Source: Larix kaempferi
Lineage: Eukaryota > Streptophyta > Pinopsida > Pinales > Pinaceae
DNA length: 64,000 bases
NCBI GenBank assembly: GCA_027924585.1
Contig: BSBM01000602.1
Coordinates: 11,841,501-11,905,500 of the forward strand
Reading direction: 5' to 3'
This document shows positions 43,210 through 57,388 of the stretch, one piece after another; positions within the stretch are counted from its first letter, which is position 1; each line of letters opens with the position of its first letter. Position numbers and translations under genes: made by a program. Under the pieces are notes generated by a model. That model worked only from the letters and a program-made list of their open reading frames with translations. It had not been told where the DNA came from and searched no databases.

Positions 43210-46200
43210 TGTGATATCCCTCCACATTGCAAGCTTGTAGGAAATTCTTAAGACCCAATCGCTAGAGTAAAGATGGTTCTTACTAAAAAATCCTACATGA
43301 GGTTAAGCAACTACCCTAAGTAACTACTTTCGTTACTTAAGAGAAATAAGATTTATCCTAATGATCATAATCGTCTTTGAAAATCTTGGCATCAAGTGTC
43401 AAGGAGTTCTTTAGGAGACTAAAAGGAAACGCAACTAACGATGAGTAACTAAATGCATTAAAGGGGAGAGGAAATGGCTTGGAGGCCATGAATGGTTAAG
43501 CTTAGTCTTAAGTATTTAACTTAAGCTATAGTAGTCTTAAGAAGCACCTTCATAAAACTCACTATTCACTGCAGGTATCTAAGTAAGTTGTTGGGCCCTA
43601 TTTTCTTTAGTTAATGATTAATAGTAATTATCTTAACTACCGTTAAGATCACTTCTAGCTTGAACAAAGATGCAAGCTACAAGAAGAAAAGCCAAAAGCT
43701 TTTCTTAAAATAATACTTTAAGATCAAGGAGAGATGAAGAATATTTCTTAAGAATAAAGTGTAAAATCACATTATAAAGAATGATTTGTATGATTAAATA
43801 TGTTGATTATGAGGAAAATGATACGGTGGGACAGTCATCGAGTATTAAGGTCCTATAAGAAGACACTATTCTATAATAAGAGCCTTGAATGTAGAAAAGT
43901 ATAAATAGATTTAAAATGACAAAAATAATAAAGGAAAGACAAAAATCCCATAAGATAAGTAAAGTAGTAACGTCTCGACCACTTGTGAGAAGGGCATGCT
44001 CGAGTAGTATGATCTCCTAGAAATATTCATGGGTGATGTAACCGAGGTAGAAGTAACCTCTTTACTTAATTCTTCCAAGTGTCTAATGCTTAAAGTTTGA
44101 AGTGTGAGTAACTATACTCAACCGTTGTAGAAGTTTGAGAGAAGGTTAATCATATTTATATAATACCTAATAAATCATCTTGGATATAAATCTCGAATTA
44201 ATGGTTGAGCAGAGTGTTACTAGGACGGAGTAATCTGAGTGTTGGATGCGCCACACCCCTTGTTCGTCTAGAGTTGCCCTCCTAGTAGTTATGAGTAAGT
44301 ATCGACAAATCGGGGTTTTCATCTTGCTGGCGGAGAGCTGATCTCCGAAGGCTCGGTGGGGAACTATTTGTGACAGCAAGACATTTTGGTGGATGGATGG
44401 AGAGAAGAAGTTTGATAATTACATCGAGGAGGGAATAGAAGGGGACACGCGGCAGGGGAAATGGATTACTGATAGTGCTCAAGATTTTTTTGGATCTATT
44501 GTATATGTCCCGGATGGGTGCGGTAGAGAACTCCACTGGTAGAAGGGTCTGCAGGCGATGTTGATGGCAGTGAGAGGATGGATTCGTGGAGTCCAATCAC
44601 CACTCAGGTATTTTGTTGTGAGATAACATTTTGTTTAATGGTTGCGCAGATAACTTTAGGGATAGCTCGTAAGAGAGCTCGATCCCGGTGGATAACGTTT
44701 TTGTTTATGAATATGATTTCCATGTATGGAAATATAGTTTGGTTATGGTTGCGCCAATGAACTCTCTCTTACCGTATGCTAAGAAGTGATCTCCGAGTGA
44801 TAGCTATAGTATATAGATTTTTTTTTCTCTCTGTATCTATTGTTGATAGGAAGATCAATTCTTTTGCTGTCTCTGTATTTATGTACAGTACTGTAACCGA
44901 ACTAGCTTGATCTATGAAATTTTGCGGGTTTATATACAAATCTGGATCTGAGTCTTCCCACAGTCGTAGCGTTGCCCAGTTTTGTGAAAACCGAGTATTT
45001 TCATGCGTACCCATTTGAATGCTGAGAGGGTCGTCAATCCCTGTATACTCCTATAATATTTGACTACTTGTGTGTTGTAATTGATGAGGAATGTCAATCT
45101 TCAATAGCCTTGGTTAAGGGTTCCCATTCCTTTACTGTATGGTAGGAAATATTAGCATCTCACTGTTGCGTTGAAGTATTTATTAACGTCTGCACACTTT
45201 TTCGGTGAAGACGCTTTTCATTCACAGTTTTAGCGTTTAGGGTTGATCCTTGTTTTATTTTAGCTATAAGTTAGTATACACACTTCTGCATTGAGGTATG
45301 GTTTATCTCTGCATCAGATCTTTGCGATCGATCAGTTGTTTGTTTTTACTGGTCGGTGTCTGTATACATCCTGCTCATTTTTTTTCAGATCCACAGGGTT
45401 GGGGAAAGCCGTGAGAATTGAATCCCTTGCGTTATTCAATATACCTGTATGCTTGATGCGATGACGGGCAAATTTGGGAGATTTATCCCGGTGCACATTT
45501 GTTTCAATATGCTGGAACTATACATATATGTGTCGACTGCGTGATGCAGGGTGGACCTATGTATAATCTATTTTATGTGTATATGTAAACCATTGCTGCT
45601 TGTAAGTTTTATTGATTTCGCAGGGTTTGGGGATACTGATCCCTTAGTATTTCCTTTATATATATATATCTGCTGCAGCATGCTTGTTCGAATGTTGATT
45701 GTGTAGGGGTTGTATGAACTCTGTATATTTTCACTTGCTCTATCGTTATTTTGCTGCATGATCTTTGGTCGTTGCACAGAGTTGGGGAAAATCCCGACAT
45801 ACCTTATGTTTGTCATATTACATGTTATATATATGTCGTTGGCATGTTGGGAAAAGCTTTGGGGAAGATCGATTTCTTCCGTTTCCTTAGGATGTTGGGC
45901 GATTCCCATTCGGGAAGATGGATTCCACGCTTGTGTTCAATTATATATATATATATATATATAATGAATATTAAATGCTTCTGGATTGGCATAACGTAGA
46001 GGGATTGGGTATGGAACCCTGTAGATTCCAATTTAATGTTAGCGATCTTTATTTGATCACTTTGTGTTCCTGCATAGAGGAGGAGGTTGATCTTTGTTGG
46101 TACTCGTATGATAAACATATTTACATTTAATGAATATATTGTATGTGTTATTGCTGTGTGCAAGGCTGGAAAGATCCCTGTATACTCAACTTGATATACT

Positions 46201-47270
46201 ATAGATACATTGTTGCTTTACTTATTTTCATAATCGCTGAGATAGCACAAAGGTTCGGGGAAGATAGACCCCTTTGCAGTGTCAAAGTTATTTTATTATA
46301 TGCTAGAGGGATCGATCCCAGCATACTAACTGATTTATTGATGGCTTTGCCTATTGTACAATGCTTGGGGAGACAGACCCCGGTGTACTTCCTCTCTGGA
46401 TATTGTTTATACTTCTTGCTGCATGTTCTGTTCGTAAGTTTGCTGGGGTAAAGCCCTCTGAGTTTTTCTTACTATAAATTCCTGATTTAAAATCGCATAG
46501 ATCCATACGATCTTTATTTAAATATGCTGGGTGGTAGTCGTCGGGATTTCAAAGAGGATAAGTATGTAATGGACATACATTGTCGAATAAAAATGGGTAT
46601 TCTACTTCATAGTTGATTCAAAGATATTGTTTTTAATATGTAACAAGCTATTACATATATAGACTTAGGAAACTCCTGTATTGCCTAAGATAGGTCTTTG
46701 GAAATGTTGAATATGCTCTCTATCTAAAAAGAGACCCGAGCAAGAGGAAAGCCATTGATTTATGGCAGATTGTAACCCTGGAATTGGTGAATAATAATAA
46801 GACATGACCCTCTTTGGTGGACGTAGCCCCTCCTGGGCGAACCACGTGAAATATCGTCTCTCTCTTGTATGATAATGATGGTTATGATGGTTGATTGTGT
46901 CGAATGTTACTTTGTAAAATGTTGGTTATGCACTATTGTTTTTATTTGGGTTCCTTATATTATGTTTAAACCTTACATGAAGCTATCATGGTAGAGTAGT
47001 TGATTTGTAGTCTCATGCGTTTGATTAATAAGGGTCCTCTTTATTGTGTAGTCATGATAACTTGGATTGTTTATATGTTTTGCTCTTCATGGGTCTTATG
47101 AGAGTTTTTAATTGATTATAGAATATTAGAATGTCTCATAGGTAGATTTGATGATACATGAGGAATAAATTTTTTTATTTATTTAATCATTATTTCACTC
47201 AGGGAAGTATGAATTTATTTTTGTTTAAATCTACTACTTCAGTAACGCACATATTTGGGGAGATGTTACA
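43210..47270 (+). repeat. LARD right (3') LTR
   Basis: 4,061 bp, collinear with the left LTR. The (TA)n run is shorter (45943-45963). Scattered substitutions include GAAGTTACC-type single changes, for example TTCATC for TTCGTC near 44321. It is followed by AGAAG (47271-47275), the right target-site duplication. Confidence 0.95.
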
Positions 47271-47625
47271 AGAAGAGGACACGACTTAGATAAGGTCCAT
47301 AAACATTAACCAAATTAAGGACTTCCCCTAAGTCCAAAGTCGAGAACGACAATCCAAGAATAGAATCCATCCCCCAAATGTTGTGAATTTTAACAGACCT
47401 GTCGTTCCAGCCAATAGCCAGGCCTCCAAAATGACCACGAACATCCAAATTTTCAAACGACCATCCACATAACCAAATCTCCAATCTCGCCTTCACCATC
47501 TCCCCATCGCCCATAGTTTCTTGTAGTAAAATGATGTCCGGGTAGTCTAAAGAGACCACCCTCCCGAGTGCTGATCTTTTATGGGGACCAACCAGACCTC
47601 GACAATTGAAGGACATAATTTTCAT
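47271..47625 (-). pseudogene. LINE endonuclease, N-terminal part, copy B
   Basis: Continues the endonuclease split by the LARD. It has the ATG start, SFNCRG, LLQET and VNVYGPY motifs and ends at the insertion site after PYLS. The start overlaps the ORF1 stop as TGATG, as in copy A. Confidence 0.92.
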
Positions 47626-48752
47626 CAGTGACCCTTCTTCTGAGTTCGCACTACTCTAAGCGCCCAATCAATAGTCTGTTGTTTTCCTTCCAAAAGATCC
47701 AATCTAGCTTTGGATTGTGCCTTGGAGATAAAATACTTCCTCCCCCTACCTTTAGATGGCATAAATTTCCCAATTCCCAAACCCCTAGAGGCTTGTTTGG
47801 TGGCAGAGCATATGAAGTATCCAGAATCAGTGGATTCAGGAGGGGAAGACGGGGAAGCTTCCTCCCGAAAGGTCGGGTCAGGGTCCGGATTCAGGCAGGG
47901 AGAAACCTCCTCCAGGGAGGCAGGAGGGGATTCGATGAGAAGTTTAGTACCCACATCAGATTGGGGGGTGATGTTCAGATTTTTGAGGGTCTCAACCCAA
48001 TCCATCCCAGCAAGTGAAACATTATTCATATCAATTTTAATAGAAGGAGAAATGGAGGGAGGTGTAGTACCCACAAACTGTATCCCCTGAGTGTGCAGTA
48101 GCTCAGTTGGTCCGACAAAGTACTCCTCAATAGGAGCAGGAAGCTGCTCATCCTCCGAAGTAGGATCACGCACCTACTCCCTTCCAGTATCCTCCTGTAC
48201 CAACAGAGAATGGGCTGGCGAAGTAGTTCCAGCTGGTGCAGTTTTTTCAATCCCATCCGACCATTTGTGGTGACCACCATTCCTAGTCCTGAGGGGAAGT
48301 TTGCATTCTGCCACTGGGTATCCATAAGCGTGACATCTCCTGCATCTAAAAGGGACATATTCATAGTCCAAATTTTGTACAAAGGTATATGGGCCCCAAC
48401 TAAGCTTCATATCTTCCACAAGTCCTTCTCTGACATTCAGACTAACCAAGATCCTTGCAACCTTCTTTTGTTTTGTATAGTGAGAAGAGTAATCCCCTTC
48501 CAGGTAGGTACCAAGAATGTTCCCAATACCTCTAAAGTGTCGTTCAGACCAGTAGTGTAAAGGAATCCCTGGGAGGCGATCCCAAAATGGTACAATGTCC
48601 AAGCGTTCCCTGCTAGCATTGAACATCGGGTGCCAGGGCTTAAGTAAAACAGGGCAATGATCCCAACTCCAGTTCCAATTTAGTACCCAAAGAGCATGTT
48701 CAATCGAGAGGAAGTTAAATGCAAACCAATTTAAACACAATGCTACAAACAT
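47625..48752 (-). pseudogene. LINE ORF1 (DUF4283 plus zinc knuckle), 5'-truncated, copy B
   Basis: Counterpart of 5509-6636 with the same 5' truncation and shared in-frame TAG. The knuckle reads CRRCHAYGYPVAEC: the conserved CCHC histidine of copy A (GHPVAEC) is tyrosine here, a loss private to copy B. PFWDRLPG also replaces PFWVRLPG. Confidence 0.88.
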
Positions 48753-48835
48753 GCAATTATTTCATCATTGACATGCTCCTTTAAGAAGCAACTTTTCTAC
48801 AAACTATGAGTTTATATCTGCCTTACAAACAAAAG

Positions 48836-48967
48836 GAGAAAAATATAGTTCACAGGAAGGTAAGCAATTTCATATTGATCATTGATGACCCGGTTATATT
48901 TTTTGATGGTGCAGCCTCCATGGGACAATGTGCAGTTGGGGGAACAATCATCCTGAACCAGGATCAC
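48836..48967 (+). pseudogene. RNase H domain fragment of a LINE, copy B
   Basis: Same FFDGAASMGQCAVGG fragment as at 6720-6851, again ending at the TGTAACATC edge of the candidate gypsy LTR. Confidence 0.6.
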
Positions 48968-51900
48968 TGTAACATCTCAATAATTTCATAAAAAATTAAA
49001 ATTTTTAAAACAACATTAAATGTTATCATTTCTATTGCGGAAGTAATAAATGCTTAAGAAGGTAGCAATGATTAGTTAAAACATTAAGCAAAGACAAATT
49101 AATTAATGAATATTTTTAGCTAAAGACATTTAAATATTGTGACACGTCATAATTCTTTTAACATACTTACGACACTGAAAAGTTTTGTGTTAACTGTAAT
49201 TCCTAAGTAATGAGATCAGTGGTTCTAAATGTGATTATAAGTTGTGCACTGTTTGTACTAAAGTGAAATTTTGAAGGAGTGCTGACAGTTTGCTTCTTTG
49301 ATGTCAAAGGGGTCCTGCAAGGTACCCTGGGGTTTACTTAGCTATTTTTAGCTAAGGCATTTGAATTCTATTTTCCTATGTGCAGAAAAACAGGTAAGAA
49401 TTCCTACAACAGCAAGAATTTAGAGTACAAGATTCTTTCAAGAGTAGCGTCATTGTATTGTGATAATTTCTAAGTATTTCTATGCAAAACAAGTTTGCTG
49501 GAGGTATGGATATTTTGGTTCCTATTCTTATTTTCAAGATGGCTTACAACGTTCCAAAGTACTGAAATCACATCGTCAAATGTGTTTATATTGCTATTAT
49601 TGTAAATATCAAAACAGTGTTACAATTGTCCATATATAATTCTATTTGAAATCTCGAGGAAATAGTGTTTATACTAAATCAAATGAAACTATCAAAATAT
49701 ATTTTTGTATCAACAAGTCTATAGAATATTCCTAAGTCTCATATTTATCAATGATTTAAAAATGCATGGCTAAAGCATGAAACCAAATAGACTTTTCCCT
49801 ATGGTCTAAACACCTACTATAGAGATGATATAATGTGGCATATGGTAATTATGCAAATATATATTCAAACATTGTGTATATTAACTATTATTATGTTACT
49901 ATTGGATTTCAATACAATATCACGATGTATTCACTAAAATGGAAATGTAATGTGACATAAAAACTATGCATTCATACATAATATGAAACAAGTATTCAAT
50001 CCTTCAGAACTATATTGATTGAGCATTGATGTGATGATATTGACATATACTACTAATGTTACGATGCCTATACAAACTTTGATAACACAAATATGAAATG
50101 TAAACTATAGTCTAACACTGTAATGATTTGATCGTGATAGGGTATTTAAATTTGGTACTTAACAAGGCTTCCAACTGTCGGTATCAACCTAAGCATTAAC
50201 TTCATTTTACTGCAGGGTGAGGTGGAGGCTCAGTTGGATGGTTTCCACGTGATGGAAAATACAATGTGTACACCATGCTGAGTTGTGCTATGTAATAGCC
50301 ATTGATTTGTCGAGTTGGCAACATGTTAGATGAATCAAATTAATGCAGTATTGATTGCAATAGTAGGCTCGGATATAGTCATGCGTTGTTGGAAAACAGT
50401 CTACCGTTGATCTCTGAAAGATCTAGGGCTTTGGAGAAACCCTAGTCTTTTTTTGGTAAGTAGCACGAAAGTGCTTCTTAGCATTCATTTCGAGTTTTCG
50501 TGGTAAGGCTTGGAGAGCCGACCGTATTGCAACAATGTAGGGTTTTGGCGTTTACTGTTACGAGGTCTCCTCCCTTGGTCTCGTCGAACCTACGACCTGT
50601 GAGAGAATGTTTAAAAGTCTCAGGCTTTCAGTCTTTGTGAGAAAAGAGTAATGACACAGTCAATGTGACTGTGGAAATGTTCCGTTGATAGTTTGGTTTA
50701 GTGAATTTGTTTGAAGCTCGTTTATCTAAGCATTTACAGTGGTTCCAAGAATTGAATCCTATTGATACTACAACTATGAACAGTCTCCGTCGTTTTGCTG
50801 GTGTGGAAAGACTCAAGCCAAGAACACTCAAGTGAGGTAAGTTTTTGTTGATAGTAAAAGTAACACTGTAATATTGAAGTTCTTGCTGCGTTTCTCAAGT
50901 TTTAACCTATCAAAATGTAACTGGCAGGTTAAGTTCGCTGAAGGGTTGCTATGTTCAAACTCGGGTTGAGGATGCTGCAACACCCTTCTGGTAAGCCTTG
51001 GTGGTTCATATAAAAACCCTCGTAGGTACCTTTGGCATGGTGAAAACAAAATGACGAGAGTTGAAAAGTAATCCTTAACTGGAGTGATGGCCGTCTTTAA
51101 GTTTTTGTTTGAACAAAGTTGTAAAGAGGATAAGTCTTCGGTTTAGATGTTGATAACAACTCAGTGATGAGTTAGGTTTGTAGGCAAGGATAATGTATAA
51201 GTTGAGTTTTTGCTTTGTTTTAACGAGGCTTCAAGTCTGCGTTGTTGTCACAAACCCAAATTTCTCCGTTAGTAAAAATGTGAATTTTTACTGAAAAACT
51301 TTTCCTAACAACCACTAAATCGGACAATATTTCCATGTTCATTGTTAATTAACTCATTGGATCCTTCAGTCTTATTATTTTCGTACTGGCATTAATATGA
51401 CGAAGAAGAATAAACATACGACCAATATGGAAGTGCACCTACTATCAATAATAAATGAATAGTTCCATTTATAAACTTACTTACTTATTCCACAATTTAT
51501 ACAATAATGATCATTCAACATGTTAAAACAACATGTCATGATTTGTTCTAGTCCTCTGGTTAATGATATGTATATGGAAATATTACTTGTAACTCAGATT
51601 TAACCAACAATTTCCCAACAAACTGATCAATATATAAGAAAAATACGTCATCTAACCTATAGTACCATCAAGAATTCATTTGCCATTGTAGACCAAACAT
51701 AAGAGGTCAAAATAATATTGATACAAGTCAACACAATATTGAAGAATGCACAATTAAGGGACCATTAAAAGAAATGTTTTAATGAGATAACTAATGATAA
51801 TTAAAAGATATATTCATAACAAAACTTATGTACTTCACTTTTTCTTTAACTAATGATGCATGGTCTCGATCATATCTTTTCAATAACACCATTATACGAA

Positions 51901-54479
51901 TTAGCCCAAAAGCTTGCATTAGTGCCATCTCTACATTGAACCATTCCCTAAAACTCTTGCTCATTAAAAGAATAATACAATTACCAGAAGGAAACGAAAT
52001 ATACAGAACAAAACTAATAAGCACAACATTTATGAACTCATGAGCATCCAAGAAGGTGTACACAACCAAGGAACATATAAAGGAGACACCAAAATACCGT
52101 GGTTCACCCCCAACTTGGGATACGTCCACAAAACCTGTCAATTTATTATTCATCAAATCAAATCGAAAGGTACAAAAATTGCAACACTGATGTTGTTTTC
52201 CTCTAACTTGAATCTCCCTTCAAAGCTAGAAATTATCATGTTTACCTTATAGCAATATATTATCTAATTATATCTTTACTTGGATTAATAATAAATACCC
52301 CTTTTTACTTCATTCGTTGGAATGACTAAGTATTATCATACTTATAATGAATTCTAGTTTGCCTATATTTATAAAGTAATTGCATAACCTTCTTAATATG
52401 AAATAAGATATCTTTTCAACTTTATATATATAAAATATTTGCATAACTTTTTATTATGAAATAACATATCTTATCATCGTATATATATATGTAAAACAAA
52501 GTCTAGTAAATGGATAAAAGGTCATAATGTAAAGGACTTATACATATGCGTATCTCTGGCATATCTATATATGTATAGTCTTTAAAAGATTGAGAATATT
52601 TTATCATGAAATAATATTGATCTAAATGTATAGATATGTTTTTATATAAGTTGAGGTCCTAACTTAGGATCTAAAACATTTAGCCTATAACCAAAAAGAC
52701 ATGCGATGATCCTGTTTAAGTGTAATAACTCAAATTTATAAAGAAGGTAACTTCAGAAATGATGGTGTCGGTTATTAGAAATAAAAAAATATAGATCTAA
52801 AAGAAATCTATATGAAGACGTGATGACAAAAAGAACCACGGAAAATGCATTGGAAATGATGATACGTAAAGGTAAGGAATTCTTGGTCGCAGTCTTCGCA
52901 TAAAGGGAGAAACACGATACTACACTATTCAGCCAACATATAAAGAGGGTTCTCAGTTATTTTCAAGTTGCCAAGGTTGGAATACATTCAGGGATTTTTA
53001 ACAAACTTAGACAAACTATGAATTAACATATTAATTCAATGCAGGAAAATCGCTATCACTCAAGGTAACTTAGCAATAAAAGCTATCAGCAGGATTCGTA
53101 CTCAGGAAGTTGTTCTTCTACGAATTCTAAATAAAGATATGTATAATTGACTGCTTATGATTTAAATGCAGATCTATTACAAAAATAAAGAAGAAGCATC
53201 AAGCCATAATCTTCTACGATCTCTTGGTGCAAAAGTATGCATATTTATAACAACGTTTTTATGGTGATAAAAAAAATACAATAGAAACTCAATATACAGA
53301 TCTTACGATTTCGATGTAGCCTAAAATGCAATGATCCTAAGTGTCTTCATTCAGTATAAGCAAAGTTTTCTCTATGCTAGCAGATCCAAAACGAAATCCG
53401 CACATACCAACATAAATTTATTTAAGCTATCTAAAAACTGTAATATGCATTTTCCAACATATATCTATCTAAATCGTGGCAGTACCAAGATACACCCATA
53501 CTCTAAGCATATCATAAAAACTTAAGGCGGCAGGAGAAATACCTCAGAGAGCTTCCTTGTCTTCTTCTTTCAATCATTTTACTACAGAGAGCAGTAAAGA
53601 AGCAACCCTACAACTTAAACCAAAATGGACCCCATGCTCTCTCTCCTTCCATGCGTAGCACACTCAGTTTTGTCAGAAGAACCAGACGGTGAACCTCCCA
53701 AACGTATCTATACTCTTTTGACAACCCACGCCTAAACATCAACTTGATTCCCTCAATAGAATTCTTTCTAAACTCAGGGTCTCTATTCTCCAGATCGTAG
53801 AGGTGAATAAGAACTTGATTTCCTTGCTGTCAGAACCGCAGAGCTAGAATTTCATACAATATGAAATTGCAAAAATACCACTTTGGGGATCGGCTGCTAG
53901 CTGTCCCTCTCCCTACTATACAAATCAACAGAGATTTAAATCTCTTTGACAACCCCGTATTAACACGGGTTAGGACATCAATCACATAAAGAAGCTACTA
54001 GAATTCCAATTCGAAGGTGCAGAGGTCGAGCTCCCCGAGCCGTCTCCCCTTACTTACAGCGGTCCATAAAACTAATGATAGTTCCCTCTCTTCCCTTTCC
54101 CTTCGGTCCGCATTACACGAGATCAGTTCTTCATAAGAAGGCTGAGTCCTTTCCCCATAGTGGTGACAAATGGTGAAAGCAATTCGACACATGGCTGGCT
54201 TAAGATGAGGCAAGAAGGCGGCAACAGGGAGTGTAGGATTTCTACGTTTCTATACTAAGACAGATGACAGTTCTAAAAAATATCCTGGAACCAAATGGTG
54301 ACCCAGCTTAGATCCCACACTCCACTAAGGGAGCCAAACTTGCTGAATTTGCACCCTATATTCCTCCACGAGATCTTTGACCAAACTTGGTCATAATTAC
54401 AAAACTTTGTAATTAAAATTTAACATAAAGTATTTTGCCAATAAAATAATAATTTCAGAAATTGGGTAGGTGACATACA
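48968..54479 (-). mobile_element. Candidate 5.5-kb 3' LTR of the gypsy element, copy B
   Basis: Collinear with 6852-12365, with TGTA...TACA ends and small differences. No gene is recognised inside. Some short ORFs recur because of the duplication (51791-52156, for example) but carry no motif. Confidence 0.6.
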
Positions 54480-54515
54480 TCCCCCCTTAAGTCTCAACAT
54501 CGTCCTCGATGTTGG

Positions 54516-55781
54516 TCAATCACTCTCTGAGTGTTCCTGAAACAGAGTTGGGTATGCTGCCTGCATACTACTCTCCAACTCCTAGGTTGCCTCTTCCGGG
54601 CTAAGGTGCTTCCATTGCACCTTCACTTGCTCAATGGTGCGATTCCGGAGCAGAGTTTTCCTCTTTTCGAGGATACAGTCCGGTTCCACCTGAAAATCTT
54701 TGTCTTGTCCCACCTGTACATCATTCCAGTTTATAACATGAGTAGCATCGTGTACATACTTATTTAAAAATGATATATGAAAAACATTATGTATTTTTAA
54801 ATTTGGTGGCAAGGCCAGTTGGTATGCCATTGGTCCAACCTCGGACAATATTTCAAAAGGACCACAATACCTGGATGCCAACTTGGCACAGCTTCCCAAT
54901 TTCAATGAACTCTTTTTTGGTCTTACCTTGAGGAACACATGTTCACCAACCTGGAACTCTTTATGAGTCATTTTTAAATCTGCTTGACTCTTTTGCCTAT
55001 CTTGGGCAACTTTTAAATTTCCTTGTACCTGTTTCACAATTAGTTCTAACTCCTGCAATAATTCAGGTCCTAAAACAACTCTATTTACTGGGTCATTCCA
55101 AGAAACAGGTGTATCACATTTCCTACCATAAATAATTTCAAATGGGCTAAGTCTAAATGATGCATGATAATGGTTATTATATGCAAATTCTGCTAAGTGT
55201 AGGTAGTCTTCCCACTTACCACGCTGATCCTTAACATATATCCTCAGTAAGTCTTCTAAAACTTGATTCACCCTTTCTGTCTGTCCATCCGTTTGTGGAT
55301 GAAATGCTGTGCTGAAATTTAAGGTTGTATTCAACCCTTTAAACAAATATCTCCAAAAGTTTCCAGTAAATTTAGAGTCACGGTCTGAAATTATAACTTT
55401 TGGAATACCATGTAGTCGAAAAATCTGTTTCATGAAGATTTCTGCAATGTCGAGAGCCTTATGAGTAGTCTTCACAGGTATAAAGTGTGTTGCTTTGCTC
55501 AGTTTGTCTACTACCACCATGATAGAGTCATTTTGTTTCTGATTTTTGGGTAGTCTATTAATAAAGTCTATGCTTATCACTTCCCATTTCCAACTTGGTA
55601 TAGGTAATGGATGTAATAATCCGACAGGATGTTCGTGTTCAATTTTCACTTTTTGACAATCCAAACATTTAGCTATGTACTCCACTACTTCATCTTTTAT
55701 TTTGGGCCAATAGTATTCTTTCCTGAGCATAGTAATGGTCTTCTGATAACCTGGATGACCAGAGTAATGGCTTTTGTGCAT
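54516..55781 (-). pseudogene. Ty3/gypsy integrase with chromodomain-like tail, copy B
   Basis: Same domains as 12403-13668 with five residue differences in 399: HKSHYSG for HKIHYSG, EHEHP for EHQHP, DQRGKW for DQPGKW, FRLSPFE for FRLIPFE and NRVVLG for NRVFLG. In each case the copy-B residue looks equal to or closer to the family norm. The two flanking TAG stops are shared, including the one in the chromodomain-like tail. Confidence 0.95.
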
Positions 55782-56420
55782 CTAATTTAAAATCAGAATT
55801 TTCATTTCTTGTATGTTAGGTACATACAATCTGTTTTCATATAGCAAAAGTCCATTTTCCTTCAATCTGTAATCTGCCATAGAATTTTTAGAACTGTTGT
55901 TTGCTGTCTTTTCCTTTAATTTTCTGTATTCTTCATTCGTTTCACTCTTTTCAAGGATCTGATTTTCTAAATCTGTTGAGTAAGTACTGATGGCTGAAAT
56001 AAAATTCAGTTTTGCTTTACAACTCAATGCATTTGCAACCTTGTTCTCTTTCCCTTTAATATGCTGAATTTCAAAATCATACTCACTTAAGAAATTTAAC
56101 CATCTAGCTTGTCTAGCATTCAGATTTGTCTGATCTAATAAATATTTTCTGCCAATAAGGTGACGATGCAACATTTTTAAAGCATGAATTACTTCTAATA
56201 ATTCTAAATCATAAGTAGAGTAATTATTCTAATGTATTTTTAGCTTTCTTGATTCGTATGCCACTGCATGCCTTTCTTGTGTTAGGACTCCACCGAGTCC
56301 GTCATTACAAGCATCTGTGCAAACTATGAAATCTTTATTAGGATCTGCTATCCTCAGAATAGGTGCTGTAGTCAACAATTCCTTTAACTTCTTAAAACTG
56401 TCGAACATTTCTGATCCCAC
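55782..56420 (-). pseudogene. Ty3/gypsy RNase H, deleted and with an extra stop, copy B
   Basis: Counterpart of 13669-14295 with the same in-frame loss between GRKYLL and DQTNLN. In addition a glutamate codon after RKLKIH is TAG here (about 56232), breaking the frame in two; copy A reads HEKNYS at that place. ESRKLK replaces KSRKLK. Confidence 0.9.
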
Positions 56421-57388
56421 ACAAATTTCTTCCCTTTTTTCTGCAAGGAGGTTATGGGGTTGGTAATTCTCGAAAAACCCTCTATAAATTTTTTGTAATA
56501 TCCAGTAATGCCCATAAATGATCTTACATCCGACACATCCTTAGGAACCAGCCAATCATTAATGGATTTTATCTTGTCGGGGTCTACCGAGATTCCTTCT
56601 TTAGAAATTATGTGTCCTAAATACTGAATTTTGTCCTTGTGAAAGTCACACTTACTAAACTTAGCGTATAGTTGATGATCTCTCAGCACTTGTAAGATAA
56701 TCCGTAGATGTTCATCATGCTCTTCTTTGCTTTTAGAATACACTAAAATGTCATCTATAAACACCACTGCAAACTTATCTAAGTATTTGTGCAGAATATT
56801 GTTCATCAAACACATAAATACAACCGGGGCATTAGTCAAGCCAAATGGCATGACTACGAACTCGTAATGTCCATATCGAGTTCTGAAAGTTGTCTTCAAA
56901 ATATGTTCATCCTTAACCCGCACTTGATGATATTCTGACCTTAGATGAATCTTTGAAAATATAGTTGCTCCACGTAGCCGATCAAATAGATCGTCTATGC
57001 AGGGAAATAGATACCGATTCTTGATTGTCATCTTATTAAGCTGGCGATAATCTATGCACAGTCCTAGGGTTCCATCTTTCTTCTTAACAAATACAACAGG
57101 TGCTCCCCAAGGAGACACACTGGGTCTTATATAACTCTTATCAATCAATTCCTTCAACTGTGATTTCAATTCGTTTAATTCCAGTATATTCATTCTGTAT
57201 GGAGCTTTAGAATTTGGTACTGCTCTTGGTATTAACTCGATGGTAAAATCTAAATCTCTTTTAGGAGGTAATCCTGGAACCCCCTCAGGAAATACATCCT
57301 TGAAATCCTTTAGGACAGGTATGTCTTCTAATTTCAGTTTGTCCTCTTTACAAATAAACTCATCATTTACTACATTTATTGCAAACAA
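56384..57388 (-). pseudogene. Ty3/gypsy reverse transcriptase, copy B
   Basis: Counterpart of 14271-15275. The catalytic box is FIDD and is followed by ILVYSKS, so this copy keeps the active-site sequence lost in copy A. It has its own oddities: TLGLC for TLRLC, FPCID for FPYID and RSEYHQV for RSGYHQG. Both frame limits (TAG before, frameshift after) are shared with copy A. Confidence 0.95.

Larger units (their letters stand above)
36022..47270 (+). mobile_element. LARD-type non-autonomous LTR retrotransposon (11,249 bp)
   Basis: Two direct LTRs (36022-40091 and 43210-47270) begin TGTGATATCC and end GAGATGTTACA. They flank a 3.1-kb interior with a primer site next to the left LTR and a polypurine tract next to the right LTR. 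The element is bordered by AGAAG on both sides; copy A has a single AGAAG at the matching place in an uninterrupted LINE. The interior has no recognisable gag or pol, so the proteins must come from elsewhere. LTRs of about 4.06 kb with a ~3-kb non-coding interior match the LARD class. By eye the LTRs differ by about 25 substitutions plus a few indels (about 0.6%), so the insertion is recent. Confidence 0.95.
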
